From Isoetes taiwanensis (taxonomy: Eukaryota; Streptophyta; Lycopodiopsida; Isoetales; Isoetaceae), in assembly GCA_021234155.1 (NCBI GenBank), contig JAJEKV010000100.1, forward strand, positions 3,014,116 through 3,078,115: a DNA stretch of 64,000 nt, in the 5' to 3' direction. A program made the translations under genes and the position numbers. This document shows, piece by piece, positions 13,310 to 25,400 of this stretch. Under the pieces are notes generated by a model, which searched no databases, was not told the DNA's origin, and saw nothing but the letters and a program-made list of their open reading frames with translations. How positions within the stretch are numbered: position 1 is the first letter of the stretch; every line of letters begins with the position of its first letter.

Positions 13310-14810
13310 TTATTCCAATTCTTGTGGCAAATGTAGAAATGGAATGGAGCCCTTGAGCATTAGATAGACATCTTTCATTTTGGGCCTCAATGTAGGTGAA
13401 GCTTGGGTGCACATTATGGCAATTTTGGCCATGTCTGTTGCTTCTTGCTCACTATATTCGTTCCTTAGTCGTTTATCTATAATTTTATGTAGATTTATCA
13501 TTGTGAAAAACGTCTTGTACCCATATTGTTAGAATAATTTCTTCTGATGGCAGTTCCAATTGCATGGGCCGTCTTCCAGTCAGGAGCTCCAGCAAAACCA
13601 CCCCAAAGCTGTAGACATCCACCTTGTCTGATAGCCTAAAATGCATTGCATACTCTACATATGAAGTTCCAAATTCTTAGAAAATTTGCAACCATACCAT
13701 AACCTCTCACCAAGAAAAAGTACTCACCTGGAGCAAGATACCCTGTTGTGCCTCGAGTATTAGTTGCAGTAACATGGGATTTGTTGCCTTGGTGGAAGGT
13801 AGCAAGCCCGAAGTCACAAATTCGAGAATTGTAATCAGCATCAAGGAGAATATTTCCAGGTTTTATATCACAATGGATCACACAAACCTTTGACTCTTCA
13901 TGAAGGTATGCTAGGCCACAAGCAGCACCAATTGCAACATTTTTTCTCACTTCCCAGGACAGTATGGGACCATCCCGTTCTTTAACGAACAACTGCTCAG
14001 TTAAGCTTTCATTAGGCATATAATCACAAACCAACAGCTAAGCTTTTGAAGTGAGACAATATCCACGTATGTTAACAAGATTCTTGTGTTGCAACATGCA
14101 GAGAATAGTAACTTCTTTCGCAAAGTTTTGCATAGTACTCTTAGTTGTTTCAGATAGGCATTTGAAAGCCAGTATACTTCCATCGCACAACACGCCTCTA
14201 TACACCCCTCCATATCCCCCTTTGCCAAGCTTCTGCTTTTCGCTGAAGCCATTTGTGGCTTCATGAAGTTCTCTACAGGTATAGACTACAGGGCCAACCT
14301 TTGATAGAAGCCATAGATTGGCTGATGTGGGGATCTTTTAGATACAATGTGCCGCCACCACAACCATAACTCTATTAGAGCTAGCATTATAGCAGCAATA
14401 ATGCCTCCAACTATGCCTCCTATCATTGCTGTTTTATGTTGGTGTTTGTGTTTGGGGACATCAAAAAGGGAAATGGAAGAAATGCCTGAGATAACAGGTC
14501 CTGCCTTCTCACTCGAGGCGGTTACCCAAGTATCAATTGTACCTCCCCAGAGTTCGATTGAAAGAATGCCACTGCTTACTGCAACATTTGTCTCAAATGT
14601 ATAAGGAGAGTTTTTATTTTTTGCTTCAATAAACACATCTAGCTTTTGCTTTACTAATTTCCCTCGAGCATAAACATCAAAGGCTCTTGCTTCACTAGTA
14701 GAGAACACAGGTTCTAAGAAATGCAAAGTGATTCTATACATACCTGACTGCAGTTGAGTGCCATGGTATGCAAAAAGTTTAGCTGCTGCGTGAACCTTTA
14801 GAGAATAGTA
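13310..14810 (-). pseudogene. Malectin-domain receptor-like kinase pseudogene
   Basis: Reading on the minus strand: a partial malectin domain (about 14806-14480: YHGTQLQSGMYRITLHF, then RAFDVYARGKLV), a transmembrane helix (MIGGIVGGIIAAIMLALIE, about 14420-14365) and a Ser/Thr kinase domain. The kinase has a glycine loop GKGGYGGVY, a lysine in LAFK, a catalytic loop HCDIKPGNILLD (non-RD), DFGLA, and APE split by an intron (13728 to 13654), then the C-lobe to ELE at 13313. Family members sense cell-wall or other outside signals at the plasma membrane. Damage: an in-frame TAG at 14038-14040 (SKA*LLVCDYM), a one-base frame change near 13,500 (VQDVFHND to KIIDKRL), and a possible third frame change between transmembrane helix and kinase near 14,285. 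The extracellular N terminus is missing. With two or three lesions I call it a pseudogene. Confidence 0.8.
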
Positions 14811-15320
14811 TTGATATCAGCATAGGCTGTAAAGAAGGAGAGCAAGAAACATATCAATAAAATGTAAGGAAATTTCATTGCACTAAGAACAACTCAACAC
14901 TGAGGCCTTTATCTAAATAAATGAGACAGGCTGCCCTTGTGCCTTTGAAATACATTTCTAATGTGAGGTTTACATAGTCCAGATTCATGCGTGTTCCTGC
15001 TCTTCTTCTTCTTCTTCTTAGTTGTCAAATACTTTTCTAATGTGAGGTTTACTTAGTCCAGATTCATGCATGTTCGTGTTGTTCTTCTGCATATCAAAGA
15101 AGGAGCAAACATCAAATTCCAGCAAGCCTTCCAGCATCAAATCTATTTCCAATCCTCTCGAATATCTTGGCCAAAACCTTAAAGTATGAAGTCTTGAGGC
15201 GTGTATATGCATTGGTTTATTTCACAGAACATATGGCCGATGGAAAGGAAAGAAGCTCGATCTAAGAGCCTTCAAACTTCGTCAAACCAGCAGATCTGGA
15301 AGCCATGTTCCGGTCACCGG

Positions 15321-15491
15321 TAGGAATAGAAGCAAAAAGCCTCGCACATGAACTAGGGTAACCGACAGTTTAAGGGCGCTAGTGGGTTTTGAGCAGTTTT
15401 TGGAATATCTCAAGCATATACCAGCATATCCAAGGAACATGTCGAAAACCCACATGGACCAAGGTTTGCCCCCCTAGGGGCAACCCAAAAA
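15321..15491 (+). repeat. 171-bp direct repeat, copy 2
   Basis: Same unit and orientation as 12528-12698, differing at about 14 positions. It is followed at once by the AATGTAACTAAA-type minisatellite tract. Confidence 0.75.
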
Positions 15492-15980
15492 TGTAACTAA
15501 AGAATGTAGGTAAATAAAAGAATGCTAAAGAATGTAACTAAATAAATGAATGTAACTAAAGAAAAGCATATACTAGAAAATATAACTAAAGGAATGTAAG
15601 GGTAAAAGCATGCTACGGTGTACCACTTTTGGAACCCTCAAAAGTACCTACACTGGGTACTTTTAAAACTAGTACTTTTTGTTTTTTCTTTCCATTAAAA
15701 TCAATCGAAATTTTTTGAATTGAGGACATGTCAATCTATAGTACTAGAGGATATCAATACTATTAAAGACTAAAATAAATGAATTAACTCTCAAACTTAT
15801 TGTTTATTGCGGCATTTATGCCAGTTCCCAGTACCCAGTGCTGGGTACTTTTCTGGGTAGTTTTGCACTCCCTAAAAAGTACTTTAGATGGTACACCCTA
15901 GCATGCTTTCACCCGTAACTAAATAAAAGAATGTACTGAATAAACGTCAATGTCAACTAAAGAATATAATAAAACATCTA
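15492..15980. repeat. AATGTAACTAAA-rich minisatellite tract, split by a MITE
   Basis: Irregular repeats of GAATGTAACTAAATAAA run from 15492 to 15599, are interrupted by the MITE at 15600-15914, and resume to about 15980. A similar tract lies at 11045-11110 beside the other half of the recombinase gene. This suggests both tracts belonged to one intron. Confidence 0.5.
15600..15914 (-). mobile_element. MITE, 315 bp, 4-bp target duplication (copy 1)
   Basis: The ends are GGGTAAAAGCATGCTACGG (left) and the complement of TAGCATGCTTTCACCC (right), a terminal inverted repeat of about 25 bp. It is flanked by GTAA on both sides (15596-15599 and 15915-15918). No coding capacity. The copy at 31694-31993 is in the opposite orientation and has a different duplicated 4-mer, which confirms the borders. 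A 4-bp duplication fits few superfamilies (Sola or Chapaev among those known). I cannot assign one. Confidence 0.85.
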
Positions 15981-15984
15981 ACTA

Positions 15985-16345
15985 CAACATGTTAACTTTC
16001 GTTTCAGGAGGATACATCGATCCATCTAGCTTCACAACTTGAAGCATAAACAGCTCCAACATGCTGGCAAACTCTTTCAAATCGAGTTCCTCAATTTTCT
16101 TATCAACAAGAATATTCACATGAACCCTTCAACAGTCTCAGACTTGCTAATGCCTCCGCTACGAACTTCTTGCAGCAAATCATTATCGATTTCCAAAAAA
16201 AGAACTGCTGGCTGTTTTCCAAAATTCTCTTTCTTGCTTTCACATGGAACTAGCACACTTAGATGCCCATTACATTCTGTTTTTTCAATATATGTTGTAA
16301 TTGCATCATCAGAAAACTCAGCTTCAAAGCTAGCGTCTTCATCCT
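15985..16345 (-). pseudogene. Crypton-type recombinase, N-terminal SAM-like domain
   Basis: After an acceptor (CTGCAG at about 16346) the minus strand reads ...GKQPAVLFLEIDNDLLQEV.. and, one frame over, VDKKIEELDLKEFASMLELF followed by QVVKLDGSMYPPETK. The words 'fxxxVxxxDGxxYpPxT' are the hallmark of the helical domain that precedes the catalytic domain in DUF3504/Crypton proteins. The frame changes once near 16,120. The catalytic part lies at 11019 and below on the same strand, so the two pieces are collinear but about 5 kb apart. An open segment at 16567-16364 (RGWIMGFPLIFLVNALCYM) may be an upstream exon, but I do not recognise it. Confidence 0.55.
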
Positions 16346-17196
16346 GCAGGTTAGTTATATCACTTAAACAGAAATTTCAGAACTGCAAGCTGCTTGAGAG
16401 ATGTGTAGATCAAAGCTTGGAGTCGAATCCATGCCTGCAAGCCTCCAGGCAGCATTCTCAGCATCTCCAATCATATAACATAATGCATTAACAAGAAAAA
16501 TTAGAGGGAATCCCATGATCCAACCTCTACAATGTCTAAGCACTAGTTTCTTCACCCTGTGTAACAAAAAAGACGAGTAAGAACCTATACAAGCATATAA
16601 TGAATAAAAGAACAGAATATTAAGAAACTAGTTTTTGGAATGTTAAGCATTCACCTTGTAAATACAGAATATCGGACCTAAGAACCTAAGATCATATACA
16701 AGAACAAAAAATTAACACGCAGGAACATAAGATCTATGAAAGAAACATAACATCTAAAACAAATTGAACTTTTTATCTTCTAAAGCCTGAATGTGCCCTA
16801 AGATTTGTCTTCCCATCAATCTTTGGTAAAAAATACAAGCCACAGGATCTTCCAACGACTGAAAATACATAAGATTTGCAAGAATTACAAACAAGTGAGT
16901 TAATAGCAAAATTTAGGGGCCAGAATAGAATAAAAACCAAGAAAAGATCCAAGCAGTCAAACCTGAGCAAAATGTCCACAAAAAGCTTTGGAATGCTACA
17001 AAAATGATGGCGCCAGCAAAATAAATGCAAGCAAGATGCTTGCAGACCTCGAATGCCTTCGGCGCGCCATGAAAAGCTTTGGCAACAGTTCATCTTCGCA
17101 GCCAAAAGGAGGCAAGAGAAATTTTTGGCGAAAAGGAAAACAGAGCATTTTTTGGACGGCCACGTTGGATGACACGTCAGTGTCGTCCACGTTACG

Positions 17197-17273
17197 GGAA
17201 TGTCTTTTTAGTAGACATTCCTGAACACGTCGCCCTTTTTCCACTTCAGGAATGTCTACTAACAAGACATTCC
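17197..17273. repeat. 29-bp near-perfect inverted repeat (hairpin)
   Basis: Arms 17197-17225 and 17245-17273 pair with one mismatch around a 19-base loop. Each arm is itself a smaller palindrome (GAATGTC...GACATTC). It lies upstream of the recombinase remains. Its TTCAGGAATGT word is shared with 9829. It could be an element end, a recombinase-binding site or a small-RNA hairpin. Confidence 0.6.
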
Positions 17274-18599
17274 TGTATACAGAAGGTGCCCCATTCCGAT
17301 GAACCAAAGAGCTCATTCCTCTTGCATGAAGGGAAGACAAAATCCAATAAAGAGATAAAAGCATCTACTGCAGTAAGGGTGGATGTACATTGCTCTGTTG
17401 TTCTGAATTCTAGAGTTTGCCATGTTAGCCAAACCTAGACGCTAACTCGACAACCATCCCTATTACCAACCCAAAGCCCGAAATCTTGAAGACTGCAAGA
17501 CCAAATGGATGCAATTGCAAGCTATAAGATAAAGCCAGACAAACTTGAATTTTTAGATGCCTTCTACCCATCCAATTTTTTTGAGGTTGCCCATGCCATG
17601 CAGGATGAACTTTGACAGAGGGAAGGTAATGGGAATGTTCTTTTTCGTTCTTGCCTTGCCACATGGCAAGGTCAGAGAGAGATAATTGCCTAACAAAGAT
17701 GTGCCCCAACCAACAAGAAGGTAAGAAAAATGCAAGAAGAAACAGTTATAGGCTTGCAAGTACTTGTCTTGTATGTCAAAAACATGAGTTCCTCAAGGTG
17801 GGCCACTATAAGAGGATGGGGGTACCGTGTCAACCCTTGTGTCAAGACATTAGCGTAGTGACAACATTGTGATGGTTGCTACTTTCTTGACACAAAATGC
17901 TTCTCTTGTATCAGAATTGTGTCATAGGATACAGTGTCAAATATCTTGTCGAAATAATGACAACTTTTTGTCAAGGTTGTATTGCATTTTAAGTGCATTG
18001 TTACAACAACTTTTAAATAACATTGTAGCTAAGTTGTACAATTTTTTCTTAAGACTTATAACAAAATTTCATTTAGTTTTGTGTCTAATATTTAAACAAA
18101 TTTTTTTGTGGACCATTTGCATATCTTTATAATACCATTGTATTCAAATTTTATATAAATTTTGCATCTATGCTAGAGGGGGAAGGACACGCATTCCTTT
18201 TTTTGTCATTTTAGCTTAAAAAACGAAAGTGAAGGGTAAGATTTATTTTTATTTTTATTTTTTTGGTATGTATATGGATTAGTATATTACTAACGCTGGC
18301 AGGTCTGCTGTGGGCATGAGCTTTTCCTTTGAATTCCTTTAGCAGAAGCATGCATCATTCGTAATGTTTGTTTGCGGATGTCTCTTAGCGACTAAGGAGC
18401 AGGAGCCAGGCTCTTTTCTTTGGGATTTTTAAAACTTTCCACTCTACAAATAAGCAGTTCAAGATCCTGCCTGTTGGTGCTAAACTGGCAAACAACTGGC
18501 TCACAGGGCATAACCGGTAAACGAATACCTTTTGAGCTCCGGATCTACAAAATCGGCAAATAGTTGGTCAGAGGGGAGGGCTTTGGTGAGGCCGATCTG

Positions 18600-19600
18600 G
18601 CCTGGAGGTTTGAATCCTTCAGCCCACAAGACAAATAATTACTACTTCTTGCTTATTGCCATAACATGGATCTTGCCATGGAATACAGGCAAGCAACCTG
18701 GTTGATATTTTTGTGCCACCATTTACCGTCGGTTTGGCCTGTTCCATTTGTCTCCACACTAAATACCCGCCCTTGCTCTGACCTCGGCCCTTGCCCTTTC
18801 GGCTCCTGAACGCCTCCTCGCAGTTTGTTTGATCGGACCATGTCAAAGAACACTAGAGTATCTGGTGCCAAAAACTTGCAGGACAGAGCAAAAGAAAATG
18901 ACAAAATTGAAACCTTAATTTTAAAATGTAAGGATTCTATTTATAGGCTTGGCATTCTTTTAGGGTTTCTTTAGGAAAAAATCATATTATCTAATTATTG
19001 AAATAATTTATGTACATCGATCTTAAAGAAATTGTTCTTTCGAGCATTTTACCATGGAAATACTCTCATAGTGCGCCAGAGGGTAGTTTCAAATTTTTAA
19101 ACCCTAAATTTCAAATTTCTCATACGCAACTATGCATTACATGTATATTTGATCTTATTTTTCATGTTCCTTACATGAAAAAATTCTAGCTTAATTCGAG
19201 TTTTTAAGCTCATTTACCTTATCAGATTTTATGTTTGGTACTTAAAAAAATTCAAACTTGAGGTAAATACTCTCGTAGTGTGCCAGATAGCAGTTTTAAA
19301 TTTTTTAAACCTGTCAACGATGCACTACATGAGCATTTGGTCAATTTCTTGTCACAAATTTTTATTTTTTTCTTAAAAATTTTTACTAGCATTCTACTAA
19401 ATTACTTAAGTGTTTAGCTATTTATTTATCTAAAAACTGCTATTCCCTAACAATTCTAGCCTATGGGAAAAAAATTTCCATTTTGCTCGAGGTCATTGTT
19501 TGAAATTTCTCACAAACTTCAAGTTCTAACTATTAGGTTGCATCAGCCAGTGCTTTGATTTTGGTCTGCCAAAATCATCAGCTCTGATACCATTGTCACA
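18600..19600 (-). mobile_element. LTR retrotransposon fragment (5' internal region and LTR edge)
   Basis: GCTCTGATACCA at 19581-19592 is the complement of TGGTATCAGAGC, the primer-binding site for initiator methionine tRNA. It sits one base from TGTCACATCCCC at 19594, a typical LTR edge. The LTR would therefore extend above 19594 and the internal region below it, giving a minus-strand element. The opposite LTR edge is not apparent. Internal DNA holds a duplicated tract (about 19053 and 19262) and short broken frames (18619-18904). It looks like a fragment of an old, broken element. The superfamily is unproven. Confidence 0.55.
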
Positions 19601-22400
19601 TCCCCTAGTCCTCATATAGGATCAGGGGATTTCCCTTCGACAACTCCTCGAGTTGATGAGAGGCTGTCCATGCAACATCGGTTGCTGGCTGGTGTTCTAG
19701 AAGCAACCTGGAAGAAAGGACGTGTCATTCCCCGGGGTCGATCTGACTGCGGAAGCATGTAATGTTAGCACAAGCAACGTGTACATAAATTTCAATGAAT
19801 ACTCACCATGAAGGGTGAGGCACCAGCATCTCAATATCATCAATATCGGCATACATCAACATAGACAAATGGGGATCCTAACCCAAGATCTGACTCTGTG
19901 TGGTATGACTGATAGTCTAGGTCTCAAGATGTCAACAGAAAGAAGTTATAACAATGGAGTTGGCTGGCATAGAACAATGGCAAGGGTAGTCCGCTCCATC
20001 CACCTCTCTTGTACATACTTTGCAGATAGATCGAAGAGTTTCGGATCTCGACTGTAGCCTACCGGATACACAACACTAAGGCTACTCTGGGGTTTCATCT
20101 CCCCAGTCCAATGAGATAAGATAAGAGGCATCTTGCAAATTGCAGGCAGCTAGAGAGACGAGGTCGCCCTCGCTCATATTCAACCTAACTTCTTTGAAGT
20201 GACGCATCACCCAGGAGGGGTCAAATCCATATCTTGCCTGTATGCAAAAACAAGGTATTAGATCTAGCTAGCTATGAACCCTCGGTAGAACAAGCACATC
20301 GTGAATCCTTCTGCGGTCGAAACAAGTCCCCTATTCTAAGCCATTCAAGGCCCTAGACCCAAGATCAAGCGGGCTCTGTACACACAGGCTGGATACAATG
20401 GGAATTAATGAGGTCTAACTGCTAGAATTATACTAACATACCTTCTAGGTCTAGGTCTCTATCGGCCTTCCCTTACACACATCAGGTGCAAACCATGATC
20501 ACATAATATCGTAACAATAGAACAACAGTTCTAATCATATGTAATCCTAAGGAATACAAGGGTTAATGTTCTTTAAGTCTGGCTTTAGGGTTAATGAGTC
20601 AAGAAAACTTAACATTAAAAAGAAGAGGCAATTTAGCTTAACTATGATCGTAAAGCTGGAACTGACATGCTATTCAAAGACTAACTTGATCCTTGGGCCT
20701 AAATCGCCATTGTGTGACTCTGATATGGCCAATCTTTCTTAAGAACTAAGGCATTGGGGTAGCGCCTTATACATACTGGCACTGCTTAAGCTCTGAGGTT
20801 CGAATGATCCTAGAACTCCTCAAATCTCGCTCCAGAATCTCCTATGATGGCCTCTGAACCTAAAAGGTTTTTAGGATTTGGGGGCACGTCCTTAGATAGC
20901 CTTGAAGTAAGAGCCAAGCCATGGGATTGGCCCATGTGGCCCTAATCGAGTCTTGCCACTTGGCAAGTGGATCCCCGTGTTAGCTTTATCATAAATGCTT
21001 TGATTAAATGCATTTATGGTGGAAGTAACTAACTGACCAAAAGGCCCACACACTTAATATGTGAATACACATGTTAAGGGAGTTGCCCCTAGAGGAATAT
21101 GTTATGTATACAAGAAATTTATCGCGGCCGCCGTGAATATTTCTCTTTTTCAACCTCTCCACTTACTGGCTGAAATTTTGTGGAATTGAGAGTGTGCACC
21201 AATTCAAGAGTACTCAAGATTTGAACTCATTCAATTGCCTTATGTTCCTGTGCCCATATGTTAGATGGGTGCTATTGAAGCATCAATTTTTTATTGAATT
21301 GCATAATCTTTCCACCTAGATTAGCTACTACGAGTTGGAGTTAGAACCATATTATAGAATTGCAAATTAATCTATTTGAACCTATGGTTACATAGTTTGA
21401 TTAGAAACTACTATTATTTTAGAGTGCCTCCAAAGATGGGGGACAAATAATATCTTATTGACGATTTAAAGAAACACATGAGCCATTTGATACAGGTGCC
21501 TATCATGGTGATATCTAGAAAAGCTTGGAATTTAAAGATTGAAGTTTCAATGGTATGATTTTGAAGGGTTTTGATGACATGGCAATAATAATGAAAAAAA
21601 AAAAGGAAAAAAAAAATGAAGGTCGGTGAACAGAATGGTATATAAGAGCCAGATTGGATGTAATGAGTATATGATAAGGAAAGGAGTACAAGCGCACAGG
21701 GAGATTCAAAAAACCACGATTCGTCTGAAGTAGATTTCGGATTTGATTCAGTAAGGGAGGCGTCTGTGGTTATACGCCTACGCCTGATGAGGCGCGATCA
21801 ACAAAAACGGTGATTGTTGAATCCAATTCAGTTGAATTCGTATTCAGGCGCAAGCTAAATCACATATTGTTGCTGGTTAAGTCACTTTTGGATTGTTGGG
21901 TTACCAGAATTGGCATGTTCAAGTAGCTTTGTTGAACTCAGTGGGAATAGGAAGAAACTCAGATGGGCTGGCTTCCTTGAAAATTTGTGTGATAGAATTT
22001 GATATTCTGTACAGATATCTCTGGTACTTCTTCTGGTTACTTCTCTCTTTTTTAGGTTCAACTTTCTTATTCACAAGCATATATTTGCCTCTCATTCTTT
22101 TGAATGTTGTCTTCCACAGACTGTATCTCTCACATCCGGTGTCAGATTTTCAACGGTGTATGATACCTGCATGCTTGTCTTTGTTTCAGTGCTCAAATCT
22201 GCACTTTTCCGGGCTGTGTGCTAGGGTTTTTGTGGCAGCCGGTACACACCAGATATCCAGGAGTCTATTAGCCACTTTCCTTTTTTTGCCCCCTTTCAGC
22301 CCCTTTGCTCCCAACCCTAATTTGGGCAGTCAGAGCATACAAATTAATGTTGAGCTAGGCTCCAACATCTACCTGACATTGCCATAGCCCAACCAACTGC
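19601..22400. other. LTR body and AT-rich spacer, no gene supported
   Basis: The lower part (to perhaps 21 kb) is probably the LTR that starts at 19594. The 164-codon open frame at 21893-22387 is a run of hydrophobic residues from T-rich DNA and matches nothing I know. No RNA gene or promoter seen. Confidence 0.35.
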
Positions 22401-25400
22401 CTCTTGGCCTTGCCTAGCCAGGCCACAGCCCTGCCACAGCCTGCCTAGCCCTGCCAGACCTGATAAGCCCCTGCCATAGCCTACCTAAAACCCTGTTTGA
22501 CCTGTCGTGGCCCAAGTCATACCCCAAGTCATGGCCACAGACACAGTCCCGTGTGTGGACCCACACTTGGTTGGTGAGCTACCTCAGACCACACCAACCC
22601 ATCCTGGGAAGGCCCAAACACACCAACCACCGGTTGACCCCACGCAGGCAGAGCCCTCTGGGGAAGACCATGAAGCGGGGCCACCAAGGAAGAGGCCTCG
22701 GGCAGAGGGAGAGACGTCTTCCATGAAGAGGGAGGCCCGAGCCAAGGCCCAGTCGACCCGACAGGCGGGCCACACAGGCAATCCGCCAGTCGAACCTTGG
22801 AGCCGCATCCAGGCGAGGGTTGAGGCCAACAGTGCACGCCTTGCAGGCCTCCCGACAGAGGTGGAGAACATAACATCTCGGATGTTGCGCAGCGCTTGGT
22901 GCCGTAAAAAACGAATTTAATCACGTAATTGGAGGATTGGCGCATTTACATGCGATGATAGCATCCACTTGCTACAATTTGACAGAATACCGCCAGGAGC
23001 TTGCGATATGAGGGGGCGGTAGACACCGTGTTGGCAAATTGCGGAAGCCGGGACGCAGACAGAACCGGGTAGAGCAGAGACACTCAGAACCCTCGTCCCG
23101 GATCTAGGCCGAGGTTGAGGAGGCTAAGGCCATGGCACGAGGAGCACAGCCGCCTCCCGCCGAGGTTGCGAGGCCGCCATCGGTGGAGACAAGGAGTCCG
23201 TGCTGCTTTGGAAGCTAGCCAGCGTAATCGAAGCCGGAGTAAGGATTTAGCACGCAGATCGAGCTATAGGAGCTTCGGGCGCCAAGGGCCTCCGTGCCAA
23301 GGCACATGAGCAACTCTCGCCATTGCACGCGGGAGATGGCAAGACATGACAACGCCCCGCAAGAGTTGAGCTCCAAGCTCGAGAACGTAAACCACGCCTA
23401 AGAACACACCAACCCCGCGAACCCACCAACCTGGCACAGGCCAACTCCGCAACACCCGGCTGCGAACACATCGATCACGCCGCCACCACCACCCAAAGCC
23501 GCCACGCGACCTATGCCTCACCCACCTCAACCAACACACAGTGCGCCCCCCAACTCCGTGAACAGAGACGCAGAGCCACAATGTGGTAGTGCGAGGCCCG
23601 ACGGGGAGTCGGAGAACATCTCACTTCCCCGACTCCGCATACGCATCATGGATCGGATGATGTTCCCAAAGACTGCGACCATTGGAAAGGCGAAGTCGTC
23701 ATGGAATTCAAATGACGCCCCTGGGTGGTCATCTTCACAGTTGAGAGCGTGCCAGAGCGGGTGGCCATCATGCGTTAGGGCCGGAAGTTGAAGGGCACGG
23801 CTCTGTACGTTGACCGGGACTTGACCCCAAAGACGAAAGAGACCCGAAGGCGTGAGCTGGCCAAAGTCGTGGACCGCCGCAGACATGGAGGGGCAGCGGG
23901 GCTGGTCCGGGGAAGGATGCGGGAATTCAGGCAGCCAAACAGGGATGCAGGCACTCCGGCCCCTTGAGTCCCCTCTGAGGGGGCCCCAGCGGCATAGGCA
24001 TCCACATCTTCCACTCCCCCCTGGGACCACCACTACCACCGGACCTGAAGTGGCGATGCATGCCACTAAATAGGGATCGTGCCTCAAAGATGGTGTCCTG
24101 AATTGCCGCGGGCTTTCCATGGCAAAAGGGGACAGATCTCAATTCCGCCATGGACATGGACCTTATCTTCCTCATGGAAACATGGGAACATGCTTTCACA
24201 CAGCTACCTGATTTGCCCGGGATACCACCGCTACTCCGCTTTCAATGAGTGCACCGGAAACGAGGACACGGAGGAATTGCGTGTTACTACCGGACAACCT
24301 TTGGCCCAATCGGCCTCCCCACAGGCAAGGCGTGACAGCACATACACAGATAATAATACGAAAAGCGTAACATCGATGGCAGCCCTCTCTTTGTGGCGGC
24401 TTGCTACTTCCCACATGCCGAGAGCAACTTTTACCGCGACGCACTTGATGTGGACAAAGCAGGAGCCCTATGTCGATCTATATGATGACATACGCCAGCA
24501 TGCATAACACTTGGGCAAGGTCATGTTGCTTGGAGATTTCAATGCGCCGCGCCGTGGGCGAGCAGATCCCAAAATTCGCACCTCTAGCCGAGGATGTGTT
24601 GCAAATGGACCCCGCAGATGGTTTGGCCAAACGCCGATGACGCCAGTGACACGCGGTATGGCCGGGCACCGCCGCTGTTCGGGCAAAGATCTTTGACCTG
24701 GTCATTTGCAATGGGTCTGGCACAGGGTGGGTCGCCCTCCAGCCGCTTCACTTGTAGACGTGGAGAACCAGGGGGGGCACACCAGTGTGGTGGATTACGT
24801 GCTAGCAGACGAGCAATGCCTACACTTGATCACTGCCAGTGGTTCGGGACAGTGGCCGGACGAGGAAGTAGATTCCGACCATCACCCCTGTTCTTGCAGA
24901 TAGATTGGCGAGCCAACCGAAAGCACCCATTGCCCCAACACCCCATGTACCACGGTTAAGGCCCGGACTATGATCATGCGGCGGTCTATGCGAGGATGCT
25001 TGAGCATGAGGTGTCGGGAGTGCTCCAGCTCCCCACACTTCAACAAAGAGACGGCCCAAATTGAACCAGCTCTCCTTCGAGGGTAGGGGACAGATGCTTT
25101 GGGAGAGGCCGCCGACGATCCACAGGGGGCTGCAACCACCTTCCCCGCAATCACCGGGTTCGATGATGAATGTCGAGTTGAAACGATGGCTCCGCCAAGT
25201 GTTGGACCCCACCATTCGCCTCAAGCAGTCCGTCCTCAATACCGCCCCTTCCTCAAGACCAAGAAAGCCGTGTACCTTGCAGAGCACCAAAGAATGATGT
25301 TTGGTCTACTAGACCACCACCCTAGGACCTTCTAGAGAAAGGTATTGAGTAAGCCCTGCACAACCCACGGAAATATTACCCCGAACAATGGGTGAGATAC

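Noticed and set aside
17803-17940. CACTATAAGAGG followed by repeated TGTCAA/TTGACAC words, resembling a CACTA end
   Set aside because: No second end or target duplication could be found and the repeats are loose. Too weak to report as an element.
21893-22387. 164-codon open frame
   Set aside because: Composition is that of T-rich DNA (Leu, Phe, Ser runs), with no motif, splice site or context.
22529-24120. Many long minus-strand frames in the GC-rich LINE
   Set aside because: Shadow frames caused by high GC; the plus strand carries the reverse-transcriptase motifs.
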